A program made the translations under genes and the position numbers. A stretch of 64,000 nt of DNA, from NCBI RefSeq assembly GCF_004208515.1, contig NZ_SGIM01000003.1, forward strand, positions 62,001-126,000, in the 5' to 3' direction. The first letter of the stretch is position 1; each line of letters opens with the position of its first letter. The stretch comes from Acinetobacter halotolerans (GTDB lineage Bacteria; Pseudomonadota; Gammaproteobacteria; Pseudomonadales; Moraxellaceae). The notes below the pieces were generated by a model that saw only the letters and a list, made by a program, of their open reading frames with translations, was not told where the DNA came from and did no database searches. Of the stretch, positions 37,585-47,328 are shown in pieces.

Positions 37585-38139
37585 ATGTCTTTAAATATTA
37601 GAAAAGTAAAAAATGATGACTTAGATCAGCTTGTAGCATTAATTAACATCGCCTATAGAAGCGAATCAAGTCGTAGCTGGACAACAGAAAAATATTTTAT
37701 TGCTGGTCATCGCATTACCAAACAACAATTAAATTACGAATTAGAACAGTCTTTATTTGAGTTGTTTGTTGCTGAAAATGAACTTGGAGAGATTATTGCC
37801 TGTATAGGGTTAACTTTTGATAAAACGAGTGTTGAAATTGGCACCTTTGCGATAGATACGACAGTGCAAAACTTAGGATATGGACGTGAGATGCTTCACT
37901 TTATTGAGGGATACGTGGTTAGATATTATCCTGTAATTACCAGATTAATAATGTATGTATTAGATGTTCGTTCTGAGTTAATTGCTTATTATCAGCGACG
38001 TGGATATCAAGTGACTGGACGAAAGGAATCTTATCCGATAGAGGCAGGTGTTGGGCAACCCCTCGTAGCAACACAATTGATTGAATTGGAAAAAGTAATA
38101 ACTAGAAATATATACGAAAAATCATCAAGAAAATTTTAA
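37585..38139 (+). CDS. GNAT family N-acetyltransferase
   Basis: 184 aa. The GNAT fold is indicated by NIRKVKNDDLDQLVALINIAYRSES at the start and the acetyl-CoA loop region TFAIDTTVQNLGYGREMLHFIE, where the usual Q/R-x-x-G-x-G/A appears as VQNLGYGRE. LIAYYQRRGYQVTGRKE follows. The substrate is unknown. A GTG at 37570 would add five residues. Neither start has a good ribosome binding site, so the start is tentative. Confidence 0.75.
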   Translation: MSLNIRKVKNDDLDQLVALINIAYRSESSRSWTTEKYFIAGHRITKQQLNYELEQSLFELFVAENELGEIIACIGLTFDKTSVEIGTFAIDTTVQNLGYGREMLHFIEGYVVRYYPVITRLIMYVLDVRSELIAYYQRRGYQVTGRKESYPIEAGVGQPLVATQLIELEKVITRNIYEKSSRKF

Positions 38140-38252
38140 CGATTCAAATGTTTTGATAGGATGTCTGTTAAAAATCATTCCATTGTAATGACAATATGGT
38201 GGTGTTTAGACGTGCGTGAAATATTTTTAAAGATTACTTGGGAATTTATATC

Positions 38253-38283
38253 AAAAAAAGGAAGCAAATTTGCTTCCTTTTTT
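38253..38283. terminator. Bidirectional terminator between the GNAT gene and the cyd operon
   Basis: A self-complementary sequence centred on GGAAGCAAATTTGCTTCC, with seven A on one side and six T on the other. It serves both convergent units. Confidence 0.9.
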
Positions 38284-38297
38284 ATGATCTTGAAGAA

Positions 38298-38594
38298 TTA
38301 ATTACCGATCCAAAGAAAGTAACCTAAAACCATTAAGGGCCATGCGATATAAGGACTGAATAACCATTTCCACAACCAGAATCTTGGTATAAACCCAACG
38401 CCATGAATGAAGCCCCCTGAGATACCAATCATCACCAACATGAGTAAGCTATGATTATAGTGTCCGTTCGCATCGAGCATCAGTGATGGATGTACCAATA
38501 AAATAGTAGCAAGGGGCAATGCCAACAAAAACGAAACGGTCATTGCAAGCACTTGAGCTTTACTATTCTTCGGTGTTGCCATTGCTTTCGCCAT
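38298..38594 (-). CDS. ybgE: Cyd operon membrane protein YbgE-like
   Basis: 98 aa with three predicted membrane helices (about residues 18-40, 51-70 and 75-95). It contains FIHGVGFIPRFWLWKWLFSP, typical of YbgE. Its role in cytochrome bd oxidase function is not well defined. GAGGA lies inside the end of cydX, so ATG 38594 is preferred over 38609. Last gene of the cyd operon. Confidence 0.85.
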   Translation of the reverse strand: MAKAMATPKNSKAQVLAMTVSFLLALPLATILLVHPSLMLDANGHYNHSLLMLVMIGISGGFIHGVGFIPRFWLWKWLFSPYIAWPLMVLGYFLWIGN

Positions 38595-38598
38595 TCTA

Positions 38599-38700
38599 TT
38601 ATTCCTCATCTAAATTTTGATGATGTTCGATATATAGTGCGCTGAGCACCCCTGCGAAACATGCCATCAAAATGCCTAGAATCCACGCAAAATACCACAT
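38599..38700 (-). CDS. cydX: Cytochrome bd oxidase small subunit CydX
   Basis: 33 aa, starting MWYFAWILGILMACFAGVL, which matches the CydX consensus start and single membrane helix, then an acidic tail (NLDEE). It is 15 bases downstream of cydB and four bases before ybgE, with GAGGAG in front. CydX stabilises the CydAB haems in related bacteria. It is short enough to be missed by length-filtered gene calling. Confidence 0.93.
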   Translation of the reverse strand: MWYFAWILGILMACFAGVLSALYIEHHQNLDEE

Positions 38701-38715
38701 TTCACATCTCCTCGA

Positions 38716-39861
38716 TTAGTACAAACTATGTGAGTTTTCTTCAACGTGTTTGTTGGTGATGACACCCCACATTTTGTAATAAGACCAAGAGGTGTAAATC
38801 AAAATGAGAGGAACAAAAATACATGCAGCAATAGTCATTACACCTAATGTCTTATGACTCGAAACCGCATCCCACATTGTCAAGCTTGCAACTGGATCTA
38901 TGTTCGATGGTAATAAGAATGGAAATAATGCAAAGCCCGCAGTTAAGATTGCACCCACAATCATCAGGCTAGTACCTGTAAAACTTAAGGCTGCTTTATG
39001 TTTGGTTGCACTGAGAATCACCAATACGGCACCTAGAATTGCTGCAATTGGTGCAGCAATTGTGATTGGAAAAATCGTATAGTTATTCAGCCAACCGTGA
39101 TTGGCATTGGTCAGCACTTCTTTTGCAAGCGGGTTCAGAGCAATATTCGTATCGACCACTGTAGCATAGCTATATCCTTCAATATTTCCGAAGAATAACC
39201 AAGCACCAGCAGCTAAGAAGCAAATAAGGAAGACGATTGCCATCATGCGAGTGGCTTTTGCAGAGCGTTGATATAAAGCTCCATCTGTTCGTAGCATCAA
39301 CCAAGCACCACCGTGAGCACACAGCATAGACAAGCTTACAACCCCACAAATCAAAGCAAATGGGTTGAGTAATGCAAAGAAGCTACCCGTGTATTGCGAA
39401 CGTAAAGTGCCATCTAAACCAAATGGGAGGCCTAGAAAAAGATTCCCAAATGCAACACCAAAGACGAGTGCAGGTACAGCACCACCAATACATAGCCCCC
39501 AGTCCCAAGAGTTACGCCATTGGGTGTTTTCCAACTTGGAGCGATAGTCAAATCCTACAGGTCTTAAGAAGAGGGCAAAAAGTACCAGTAACAGCGCCCA
39601 ATACATGCCTGAGAAGGCAACCGCATAGACCATTGGCCATGCAGCAAAAAGTGCACCCCCAGCAGTAATAAACCAGACTTGGTTACCATCCCAGTGTGGT
39701 GCAATGGTATTGATCGCAGCGCGGCGCTCAGAATCTGTTTTACCTACAAATGGCATCAGTGCCATAGAGCCCATATCAAAGCCATCCGTTAGGGCAAAGC
39801 CGATCAATAAGACACCAACCAATACCCACCAGATAATTTTTAGTAGTTCGTACTCGATCAT
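38716..39861 (-). CDS. cydB: Cytochrome bd ubiquinol oxidase subunit II
   Basis: 381 aa with about nine membrane segments. Family motifs are [21 protein letters not shown] near the N-terminus, [22 protein letters not shown] and [11 protein letters not shown]. Partners with CydA in the high-affinity quinol oxidase of the inner membrane. The start overlaps the cydA stop by four bases. Confidence 0.97.
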   Translation of the reverse strand: MIEYELLKIIWWVLVGVLLIGFALTDGFDMGSMALMPFVGKTDSERRAAINTIAPHWDGNQVWFITAGGALFAAWPMVYAVAFSGMYWALLLVLFALFLRPVGFDYRSKLENTQWRNSWDWGLCIGGAVPALVFGVAFGNLFLGLPFGLDGTLRSQYTGSFFALLNPFALICGVVSLSMLCAHGGAWLMLRTDGALYQRSAKATRMMAIVFLICFLAAGAWLFFGNIEGYSYATVVDTNIALNPLAKEVLTNANHGWLNNYTIFPITIAAPIAAILGAVLVILSATKHKAALSFTGTSLMIVGAILTAGFALFPFLLPSNIDPVASLTMWDAVSSHKTLGVMTIAACIFVPLILIYTSWSYYKMWGVITNKHVEENSHSLY

Positions 39862-41438
39862 GGCTGAGCCTCCACTGTTTTCGCTTCGTGTTTTTCAAAG
39901 TGATATTTACCAGTATGTAAAGAGCTTGGGCCTAGACGCGCAAATTTGATCATTAAGTACATTTCAATAATAAGCAGTACGGTATAGAACGCCGCAAGCG
40001 CGATAATTGAACCCCAGACATCACCAGCACTAACACTCGAAGCCGATAGATGGGTTGGTAAAATTTCGCCAATTGACCATGGTTGACGACCACCTTCAGC
40101 GACATACCAACCTGTTTGTGCTGCAATCCATGGGAGTGGAAGCGAGAGTAATGCAAATTTGAGTAACCACGGTTTTTCTTCAGCATTTCGTTTAACAACC
40201 GCCCAAGTTGCTAAAAGGAAGAGTAATAGCATCAGGAAGCCAGAGGCGACCATGGCGCGGAAAGAGAAGAAAAGTGCGGCTACATTCGGAATGGTATCTT
40301 TAGTCGCAGATTGGATCTGTGCTTCGGTTGCATCAACTACATTTGGAGAGTATTTCTTCAATAAAAGACCATAACCTAAGTCTTTTTGATTTTTTTCAAA
40401 TGAGGCAAGAAGTTCAGGTGAGCGATCACCCGCACGAAGTTTTTCTAACTCACTATATGCCACCATACCATTGCGAATACGGACTTCATGTTCTTTCATC
40501 AAGTCATGTAAGCCAGTGACTTCTTTATCTGTTGATCGAGTTGCGATAAGCCCCATTGCATAAGGAATCTTAATCGCATAGTCGGTACGCATTTCTTTTT
40601 GGTTAGGAATACCAAATAAGGTAAATGCTGCTGGGGCTGGTTCAGTGTGCCATTCTGCTTCAATTGCAGCGAGTTTGGTTTTTTGAACATCACCCAACTC
40701 ATAACCTGATTCATCACCCAGTAAAATAACAGAGAATGTTGATGCCAAACCAAAGATTGCTGCAATCGCGAAAGAGCGACGTGCAAAGGGTAAGTCACGT
40801 TTCTTTAACAAGTAATAGCTTGAGATTGCGAGAACAAAGATCGCGCCAGTAACATAGCCAGCTGAAACGGTATGCACAAATTTGACTTGCGCCACAGGGT
40901 TGAATATCAACGCACCGAAATCCACCAATTCCATTCGCATGGTTTCATAGTTAAATGCTGCACCGACTGGGTTTTGCATCCAAGCATTCGCAATCAGGAT
41001 CCACAAGGCTGACATATTTGAACCAATTGCAACCAGCCAAGTCACGCCTAAATGCTGAAATTTAGAAAGTCGATCCCAACCAAAAAAGAACAAACCAATA
41101 AAAGTGGATTCAAGGAAGAATGCCATTAAGCCTTCAATTGCGAGGGGTGCACCGAAGATATCGCCGACATAATGCGAATAATAAGCCCAGTTAGTACCGA
41201 ACTGGAATTCCATGGTTAAACCAGTGGTGACACCCAAAGCGAAGTTAATCCCAAAGAGTTTTCCCCAAAACTTAGTCATGTCTTTATAAATTTCTTTGCC
41301 TGAAATCACATAGGTGGTTTCCATAATGGCAAGAATAAATGCAAGACCTAAGGTAAGTGGAACGAAAAGAAAGTGATACATCGCAGTCATTGCAAACTGG
41401 AACCGCGAAAGATCAACCACGCTTTCTGAAATCATCAA
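39858..41438 (-). CDS. cydA: Cytochrome bd ubiquinol oxidase subunit I
   Basis: 526 aa, the haem-bearing subunit. It contains the N-terminal [19 protein letters not shown] with the haem b595 ligand His, the b558 region with GRQPW near the end, and a long Q-loop between. The length equals the E. coli-type long Q-loop form. AGGAGA precedes the start, and the ATG overlaps the cydP stop (ATGA at 41435-41438). Confidence 0.97.
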   Translation of the reverse strand: MMISESVVDLSRFQFAMTAMYHFLFVPLTLGLAFILAIMETTYVISGKEIYKDMTKFWGKLFGINFALGVTTGLTMEFQFGTNWAYYSHYVGDIFGAPLAIEGLMAFFLESTFIGLFFFGWDRLSKFQHLGVTWLVAIGSNMSALWILIANAWMQNPVGAAFNYETMRMELVDFGALIFNPVAQVKFVHTVSAGYVTGAIFVLAISSYYLLKKRDLPFARRSFAIAAIFGLASTFSVILLGDESGYELGDVQKTKLAAIEAEWHTEPAPAAFTLFGIPNQKEMRTDYAIKIPYAMGLIATRSTDKEVTGLHDLMKEHEVRIRNGMVAYSELEKLRAGDRSPELLASFEKNQKDLGYGLLLKKYSPNVVDATEAQIQSATKDTIPNVAALFFSFRAMVASGFLMLLLFLLATWAVVKRNAEEKPWLLKFALLSLPLPWIAAQTGWYVAEGGRQPWSIGEILPTHLSASSVSAGDVWGSIIALAAFYTVLLIIEMYLMIKFARLGPSSLHTGKYHFEKHEAKTVEAQP

Positions 41439-41626
41439 CGTGTCTCCTGAGTGTTAGATATGTTGCCAGCAATACGCTCGGCAACTTGATTGTCAAAATC
41501 TTTTGGAATTGTTGGTGCATCAAACCAAATATGTTTAATGACCAAGAGAAGGATTACTTTAATAATAAGAATGATCGTGATTTCATGAATTAATCGCCGA
41601 TTTTGATCTTTAGAACTTATGTTCAT
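41435..41626 (-). CDS. cydP: Cytochrome oxidase putative small subunit CydP
   Basis: 63 aa with one membrane helix. [20 protein letters not shown] and the following WFDAP resemble the CydP family found upstream of cydAB in some proteobacteria. It is translationally coupled to cydA. An ATG at 41641 is also in frame. Neither start has a convincing ribosome binding site. The function is unproven but it probably belongs to the bd oxidase complex. Confidence 0.8.
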   Translation of the reverse strand: MNISSKDQNRRLIHEITIILIIKVILLLVIKHIWFDAPTIPKDFDNQVAERIAGNISNTQETR

Positions 41627-41776
41627 AGAACCACATTTCATATTAATGGGGAGATAGTATTTATTATTAAATAAAATGCATTGAAAATAAACTTTATGGG
41701 ATTTTTAACTATTTATTTTAAATAAAATATTTGAAAACAATGGTATACATTTATTATATTATTATTTTTATATTAA

Positions 41777-41906
41777 CCAACTAAAATGGTTTGATTTTGT
41801 TTTTAAATCCGACTAAAATGCTTATAATTAAAAAATGAAAACCAATTAAAATGATATGAATTATTTTACTGCTGATAGGCATTAAGTCTATTAAAATGGT
41901 ATGAAT
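41777..41906. repeat. Four copies of a 20-bp repeat upstream of the cyd operon
   Basis: Copies lie at 41777-41796, 41809-41828, 41842-41861 and 41887-41906, with start-to-start distances of 32, 33 and 45 bases. The plus-strand consensus is CCRAYTAAAATGNTATGAAT. On the minus strand, the direction of cyd, the core is CATTTTARTYGG. The spacing of about three helical turns suggests a protein-binding array. The remainder of the 528-base gap (41627-42154) is AT-rich with no gene seen. Confidence 0.75.
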
Positions 41907-42154
41907 TAAAAATATATAATATTTACATGAGGTTGTGAGGGCTGGTGCGTAAATAGACGAGGATAAAAATAAAATACTTTGATACCCTAGTATTTCAGTA
42001 TAGATTTTTAAATAGAAATAAGATGTATTTCCATTTAGTCTTTTGGATTTGATCGGGGAATTGGGTTAGAAGATAGAAAAGCTATTTTTTAGTAAATTTA
42101 TTGTATCATTTTGTAAAAAATGCATTGTATGAATGTAATAATCAAGATTAAAGG

Positions 42155-42766
42155 TTAATCAGGAGTAAATAATTTATTTGAGATTGATATTTTTTTCGCC
42201 AAATAATATGCATTTGATTTTTGGCTGATGAGAAGAACTTGAGACTGCAATTCTAATTCGCCATATTCAGGTTCGACTTGTACATAATACAATTGACCAA
42301 ATTCATCACGTACACGCGCTTGTGCGGAGAAACCAGGACGAGCATTTCCGGTGGAGATCGTTGCTAAACGACCCACGAGATTGGCATGAGTGTGATTGAC
42401 TTTTGGCTTAATCACTTGATCTAGGCAATGGATCATAAACACTGTAAAGAATATGTCGATGATTAATGCAGGTATAAAGAGGTAGTAAGGAGAAATGAAA
42501 TAATGCTGAATAGCAAAAAAAGAGAGTTCGAGAAAATATCCAGCAAAACTAAAATTAATCAGCAGAAAAACAACGATTAAATATTTAGAAAATTTCACGT
42601 CTAATAAAGGTGAATTTAAAATCCACTCAGGGGTGAGTTTCTTGACCAAATAACTTGGACGTAAACCAATAAAAATTCCAATCGTTTCTGCAATGCTGAG
42701 CAAAATCAAAGCAACCACGCTCATGTGAAATGGCATAAGGTAGTAATTAAAGAAAAACTCAGTCAT
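42155..42766 (-). CDS. YqiJ-like (DUF1449) membrane protein with OB-fold domain
   Basis: 203 aa. Three or four hydrophobic segments lie in the first 115 residues. A C-terminal OB-fold/NfeD-like domain follows (about 125-200: NLVGRLATISTGNARPGFSAQARVRDE, split by a short loop, then EYGELELQSQVLLISQ). YqiJ relatives often accompany flotillin-like proteins, but none is encoded here. Probably membrane-bound. It lies 21 bases downstream of the Rieske protein gene. Confidence 0.8.
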   Translation of the reverse strand: MTEFFFNYYLMPFHMSVVALILLSIAETIGIFIGLRPSYLVKKLTPEWILNSPLLDVKFSKYLIVVFLLINFSFAGYFLELSFFAIQHYFISPYYLFIPALIIDIFFTVFMIHCLDQVIKPKVNHTHANLVGRLATISTGNARPGFSAQARVRDEFGQLYYVQVEPEYGELELQSQVLLISQKSNAYYLAKKISISNKLFTPD

Positions 42767-42787
42767 CGCAGAATTCTAGCTTAGGTA

Positions 42788-43111
42788 TCAATCAATGATA
42801 TAAATACCACCATCGGAGTGGACTTCCAAGTTTACTTTTTCAAGGAAGTCACCCAGACATGGTCCAGAAATACATTCGCCCGTTTCAACAGAAAACAAGG
42901 CACCATGAGTAGAGCATTGAATATATTCACGATCTTGATCTAAAAACTGATTTTCTAAATACTCAAGCTCTGTTTGCAAATGCGGACAAACATTTTGATA
43001 GGCATAAAAATTGCCATCTTTTTGAGTAACGAAAATGGTTGTTCCTTTCAAAGTATCGTATGCACGAGACTCACGTTCAGGGACTTCCTCAGTCATGCAA
43101 ATCTTTTCCAT
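42788..43111 (-). CDS. Small Rieske [2Fe-2S] protein
   Basis: 107 aa. The cluster ligands are present as CPHL (CxH) and CSTH (CxxH), about 35 residues apart, in VCPHLQTELEY and IQCSTHGALFSVETGECISGP. Soluble Rieske ferredoxin-like electron carrier. No oxygenase partner is adjacent. The start is set at 43111, one base after the stop of the kinase gene, with AGGAA upstream inside that gene. A longer frame to 43150 would overlap it. Confidence 0.88.
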   Translation of the reverse strand: MEKICMTEEVPERESRAYDTLKGTTIFVTQKDGNFYAYQNVCPHLQTELEYLENQFLDQDREYIQCSTHGALFSVETGECISGPCLGDFLEKVNLEVHSDGGIYIID

Positions 43112-43112
43112 G

Positions 43113-44135
43113 TTAAGCACATTCCTGTTGCGATGTTTTAAATTGCTCAAATAGTTTAGCGTAGTTTTCGACGGCTAAACGAGGTCCAAATTGGGCAACA
43201 ACTTCACTCGAAATCAGAATGGCGAGTTGAGCTGCAGCCTCTAAGCTTAAATCAGCATTAATTGCATATAAAAATGCACCAGCAAAGGCATCGCCAGCAC
43301 CATTGGCATCCACAGCTTCAACATGACGACCAGCAACATGAAATTGCTGTGCAGGGTCAATAATCATTGCGCCATTTGCACCTTGGGTAATAACGATATG
43401 TTGATTATTTAATTTTAATATTTCAATTGCAGCATCAAGATTTTCAGTGTTCGTAAACATCAATGCTTCTTGTTCGTTACAGAACAATAAATCAACGCCA
43501 TCATCCAACAACTCTTCTAAACCTTGACGTGCGTATTGCACCATCGCAGGATCGGAAAGCGATAGTGCTATTTTTACACCGTGTGCTTTGGCTATTTCAC
43601 GGGCTTGCTTTACTGCTTTGCGAGCAGTATCACTAGTAGATAAATAACCCTCAATGTAGAGCCATTTTGCTGTTTTTAATGGTTCAAAATCGATTTGTTC
43701 AGCTGTTAGTTCAGCGGTGATGCCGAGATAGGTGTGCATGGTGCGTTCTGAGTCTGGGCTAATCAGGACCATACATGTTCCCGTTACACCTTCACTGATA
43801 GATCGTTTGGTCGTTTTGATTCCAGCATCATTTAAACCTTTTAGGTAAATTGAACCAAGTTCATCGTTTCCAACGCGACACCCATAAAAAGCTGTACTTC
43901 CTAATGCACTGAATGCAACCGTTGTATTAGCTGCTGAACCACCACTGGCTTGACCTTTATAGGTCTGTGTATCTTGTAATTTTTGATATAAAGCCGCTTG
44001 GGTATCACCATCAGCCAACTGCATCGTACCTTTTTGCAATGCTTGTTGAGTTAAAAACTCATTTGAAACTTTAAATTCTTGGTCAATGAGCGCATTTCCA
44101 ATTGCAAAAAGATCAACAGTCGCCATGTTTGTCAT
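43113..44135 (-). CDS. PfkB family carbohydrate kinase, adenosine kinase-like
   Basis: 340 aa. PfkB signatures are ASGGSAANTTVAFSALG near residue 60 and the anion-hole/catalytic DANGAGDAFAGAFLYA near 280. The N-terminal DLFAIGNALIDQEF resembles adenosine and ribokinase relatives. It probably phosphorylates a nucleoside or sugar. The exact substrate is inferred only. Three starts (GTG 44138, ATG 44135, ATG 44126) are possible and none has a strong ribosome site. Heads a kinase-Rieske-YqiJ gene string. Confidence 0.85.
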   Translation of the reverse strand: MTNMATVDLFAIGNALIDQEFKVSNEFLTQQALQKGTMQLADGDTQAALYQKLQDTQTYKGQASGGSAANTTVAFSALGSTAFYGCRVGNDELGSIYLKGLNDAGIKTTKRSISEGVTGTCMVLISPDSERTMHTYLGITAELTAEQIDFEPLKTAKWLYIEGYLSTSDTARKAVKQAREIAKAHGVKIALSLSDPAMVQYARQGLEELLDDGVDLLFCNEQEALMFTNTENLDAAIEILKLNNQHIVITQGANGAMIIDPAQQFHVAGRHVEAVDANGAGDAFAGAFLYAINADLSLEAAAQLAILISSEVVAQFGPRLAVENYAKLFEQFKTSQQECA

Positions 44136-44366
44136 CACAGTAAAATCAAAAACTAAAGTTTACACCAATGCTCAGGATTACTGTAGTTTGTTGAAAAAAA
44201 TTCAGGTGTTAAGTTCATTGACGTAAACAGAAGATCGAATTAAACGCTTACCACTCGCTGAATTTTTCTACAAAAATAGACTAATTTACATGGATATCCA
44301 TAGGTATTCTTCGGTAGACTCTCTACTATCAATCGTCGTTAATTAAATAGATAAATTGGAGATCAC

Positions 44367-47306
44367 ATGACTGTAGATGTTTCTGAAAGCATTACTCAAA
44401 CTATTCACCCTGCGTTTCAGCTATTACGTCAACACCATGTAGAAGCACTCGATATTCATGTTTCAGAATATAAGCATAAAGTGACAGGTGCCGTTCATTA
44501 TCACTTGGCAACAGAGCATGATGAAAATGTATTCTTAGTCGCTTTTAGAACACAACCCATGGATTCAAAAGGCGCGGCACATATTTTAGAGCACACCGCT
44601 TTGTGTGGCTCTGAAAAGTTTCCAGTACGTGATCCATTCTTTTTAATGATCCGCCGTTCACTCAATACGTTTATGAATGCGTTTACCGCTGCAGATTGGA
44701 CTGCGTATCCGTTTGCGACTCAGAATAAGAAAGATTTTCAAAACTTATTGTCTGTGTATTTAGATGCGGCATTTGCTGCGAATCTGAACCCTTTAGATTT
44801 TGCTCAGGAAGGTATACGTATAGAGCTTGAAAATGATCAAGCCGTTTACAAAGGTGTGGTGTTTAATGAAATGAAAGGGGCAATGAGTTCTCCGACAGAT
44901 CAGCTTTACCACCAACTTGCACACCATCTATTCCCAAAAACGACTTATCACTATAACTCTGGTGGTGATCCGAAAGATATTCCTGATCTGAGTTATGAGC
45001 AGCTTGTTGATTTCTATAAAACGCATTATCACCCAAGTAATGCAGTATTTATGACTTTTGGTAATCAAAGTGCTTATGATTTACAAGAGCAGTTCGAAAA
45101 ATTAGCATTGCATAAGTTTTCTCAGGGTACGACCTTATATTCAACGCCAGAGCAACGCTTAGCTGCGCCAGTTGAAGTCACTGAAAGCTATGCTGTTGAT
45201 AGTGAAGATTTAAAAGATAAAACCTATCATGTTATGTCATGGTTGTTGCCTGAAACCAGTGATATCAAACTTCGTTTAGGGATGCGTTTAGTTGAAGGGA
45301 TTTTATTAGAAAACTCGGCATCGCCATTACGACATTACTTAGAAACCTGTGGTTATGCACAATCAACAGGCCCAATTATGGGTGTAGATGATAGTAACTT
45401 TGAAATGACCTTCTATTGTGGCGTTCAAGGATCAAATGCTGAGCATGCTGAAACCTTTAAAAATGGTGTATTAAATATTCTAAAAGATGTTGCATCCAAA
45501 CCAGTAAATACTGATTTGGTCGATGCTATTCTTCATCAAATTGAATTGCATCAACGTGAAATCAATGGAGATGGAACGCCTTATGGTCTAAGTCTAATTT
45601 TGAATGGTTTGGGTTGTGCAATTCATCATTCCGATCCAATTCATGTCTGGGATGTGGATGCAGCGATTGAACAGGTGAAGGAAGAGTTGAAAGACCCAAT
45701 GTGGTTGTCCAACTTGATTCAAACACATTTGTTAGATAATCCTCATCGTGTGCAAATGACACTAGTGCCTGACGCAACTAAATCAGTAAAAGAGCAAGAA
45801 GCTGAACAAGCACGGTTAGCTGAAATCACTGCAAATCTAACAGATGCTCAGAAAATTGAAATTCAAGAGAAAACTGAAGCGCTGAAAAAACGCCAAGATA
45901 CGCCAGATGATTTGGAGTTGTTACCTAAAGTTGGTTTAGAAGATGTACCTGCTGATTTACAGATTGTGCAAGGTCAGTTACGAGAAATTATCTGTAATCG
46001 TTTAGATACACCATTGAATCTATATCATGCTGGTACGAACGGAATTTATTATCAACAAGTCTTGATACAAGTGCCTGATGAAATCGTACACTCACCTTAT
46101 TTCAACTTGCTCTCTATTTTGATGGGTGAGGTTGGTGCTGGCGAATATAACTATCTCGAGTTCCAACAAATTCAAACTGCGGTCAGTGGTGGTTTAGGCA
46201 TGGGCGCATCTTTGCGTAGCAAGGTTGATGATAAAGATCGTATCAGTGCTTGGTTAACTTTAACGACTAAATCGCTCACCCAAAAACTCGATACGATTCA
46301 GCTATTGAAGCTTGCTTTTGAAAAACTACGTTTCGATGAGAAAGATCGAATCATTGAGTTGTTGCAACAACGTAAAACGCGTTGGCAGTCGCGTTTGTCG
46401 GGTTCTGGTCACAGTTATGCAATGCAAGCTGCTTCGCGTCAAATGAGTGCTTTAGCACGCCGTGACTATCATAATACAGGTCTAGGTGCGTTAAATTGGC
46501 TCAGTGATTTAGTCACTAAAATTGATCAAGATGACACGGCTTATCAAGCGTTAATTGAAGAATTGAAAGCTATTCATCGTAAGCTTTTGCAAGCACCGAA
46601 ACAGTTCTTATTGGTCTGTGAAGAACATCAGTCTGATCGTTTGGTTGAAGAAATCCAAAATGTTTGGGATAAGTTAGAGGTTGATCAGACACCAGTCACT
46701 TTAACTCAAGTTGAACAAGTAAATACCAGCACTGATGAGGCGTGGTTGATTCAAGCCAATGTACAGTTCTGTGCATCTGCTTATCAAGCCGTGGATGTGG
46801 CACACCCTGATGCAGCGCCATTAATGGTCTTGGCAGCGTATCTCCGTAATGGATTCTTACACAGTGCAATCCGTGAAAAAGGGGGAGCATACGGTGGTGG
46901 TTCAAGTTACGATGGCAATGCTTGTTCATTCCGTTTCTTTAGCTATCGTGATCCGCGTTTGGCAGAAACATTTAATGATTTTGAAGCAAGTGTGCAATGG
47001 TTATTTAATACTGAACAGCAATCATATCAATTAGAAGAGGCGATTTTAGGTTTGGTTGCAAGTATGGATAAACCTGGCTCACCTGCTGGCGAAGCGATTA
47101 CTGCATGTTATTCGTGGTTGCATGGTCGAACACCGAAATTCCGAAAGTTGTTACGTGAACGTTTACTCAATGTGACTTTCGAAGATTTACAACGTGTAGC
47201 GAAACAATATTTGCTTGAGCAAACACCAGTGAAAGCAGTCGTTGCCCCGTTCGCTAAGCGCGAGGAATTGCAGAAACTTGGATTTGAGATTCAACAGGTC
47301 AATTAA
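44367..47306 (+). CDS. M16C zinc metallopeptidase, presequence protease (PreP/Cym1)-like
   Basis: 979 aa, the size of PreP-type peptidases with two halves joined by a linker. The inverted zinc motif HxxEH is HILEHTALCGSEKFPVRDPF near residue 75. The distal Glu follows in the EGIRIELE region, and the middle M16C-associated domain spans about 460-720. The C-terminal half lacks the motif, as expected. No signal peptide is seen, so it probably degrades peptides in the cytoplasm. GGAG precedes the ATG. Confidence 0.93.
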   Translation: MTVDVSESITQTIHPAFQLLRQHHVEALDIHVSEYKHKVTGAVHYHLATEHDENVFLVAFRTQPMDSKGAAHILEHTALCGSEKFPVRDPFFLMIRRSLNTFMNAFTAADWTAYPFATQNKKDFQNLLSVYLDAAFAANLNPLDFAQEGIRIELENDQAVYKGVVFNEMKGAMSSPTDQLYHQLAHHLFPKTTYHYNSGGDPKDIPDLSYEQLVDFYKTHYHPSNAVFMTFGNQSAYDLQEQFEKLALHKFSQGTTLYSTPEQRLAAPVEVTESYAVDSEDLKDKTYHVMSWLLPETSDIKLRLGMRLVEGILLENSASPLRHYLETCGYAQSTGPIMGVDDSNFEMTFYCGVQGSNAEHAETFKNGVLNILKDVASKPVNTDLVDAILHQIELHQREINGDGTPYGLSLILNGLGCAIHHSDPIHVWDVDAAIEQVKEELKDPMWLSNLIQTHLLDNPHRVQMTLVPDATKSVKEQEAEQARLAEITANLTDAQKIEIQEKTEALKKRQDTPDDLELLPKVGLEDVPADLQIVQGQLREIICNRLDTPLNLYHAGTNGIYYQQVLIQVPDEIVHSPYFNLLSILMGEVGAGEYNYLEFQQIQTAVSGGLGMGASLRSKVDDKDRISAWLTLTTKSLTQKLDTIQLLKLAFEKLRFDEKDRIIELLQQRKTRWQSRLSGSGHSYAMQAASRQMSALARRDYHNTGLGALNWLSDLVTKIDQDDTAYQALIEELKAIHRKLLQAPKQFLLVCEEHQSDRLVEEIQNVWDKLEVDQTPVTLTQVEQVNTSTDEAWLIQANVQFCASAYQAVDVAHPDAAPLMVLAAYLRNGFLHSAIREKGGAYGGGSSYDGNACSFRFFSYRDPRLAETFNDFEASVQWLFNTEQQSYQLEEAILGLVASMDKPGSPAGEAITACYSWLHGRTPKFRKLLRERLLNVTFEDLQRVAKQYLLEQTPVKAVVAPFAKREELQKLGFEIQQVN

Positions 47307-47328
47307 AAAATAAAGACTGGAGATATGT

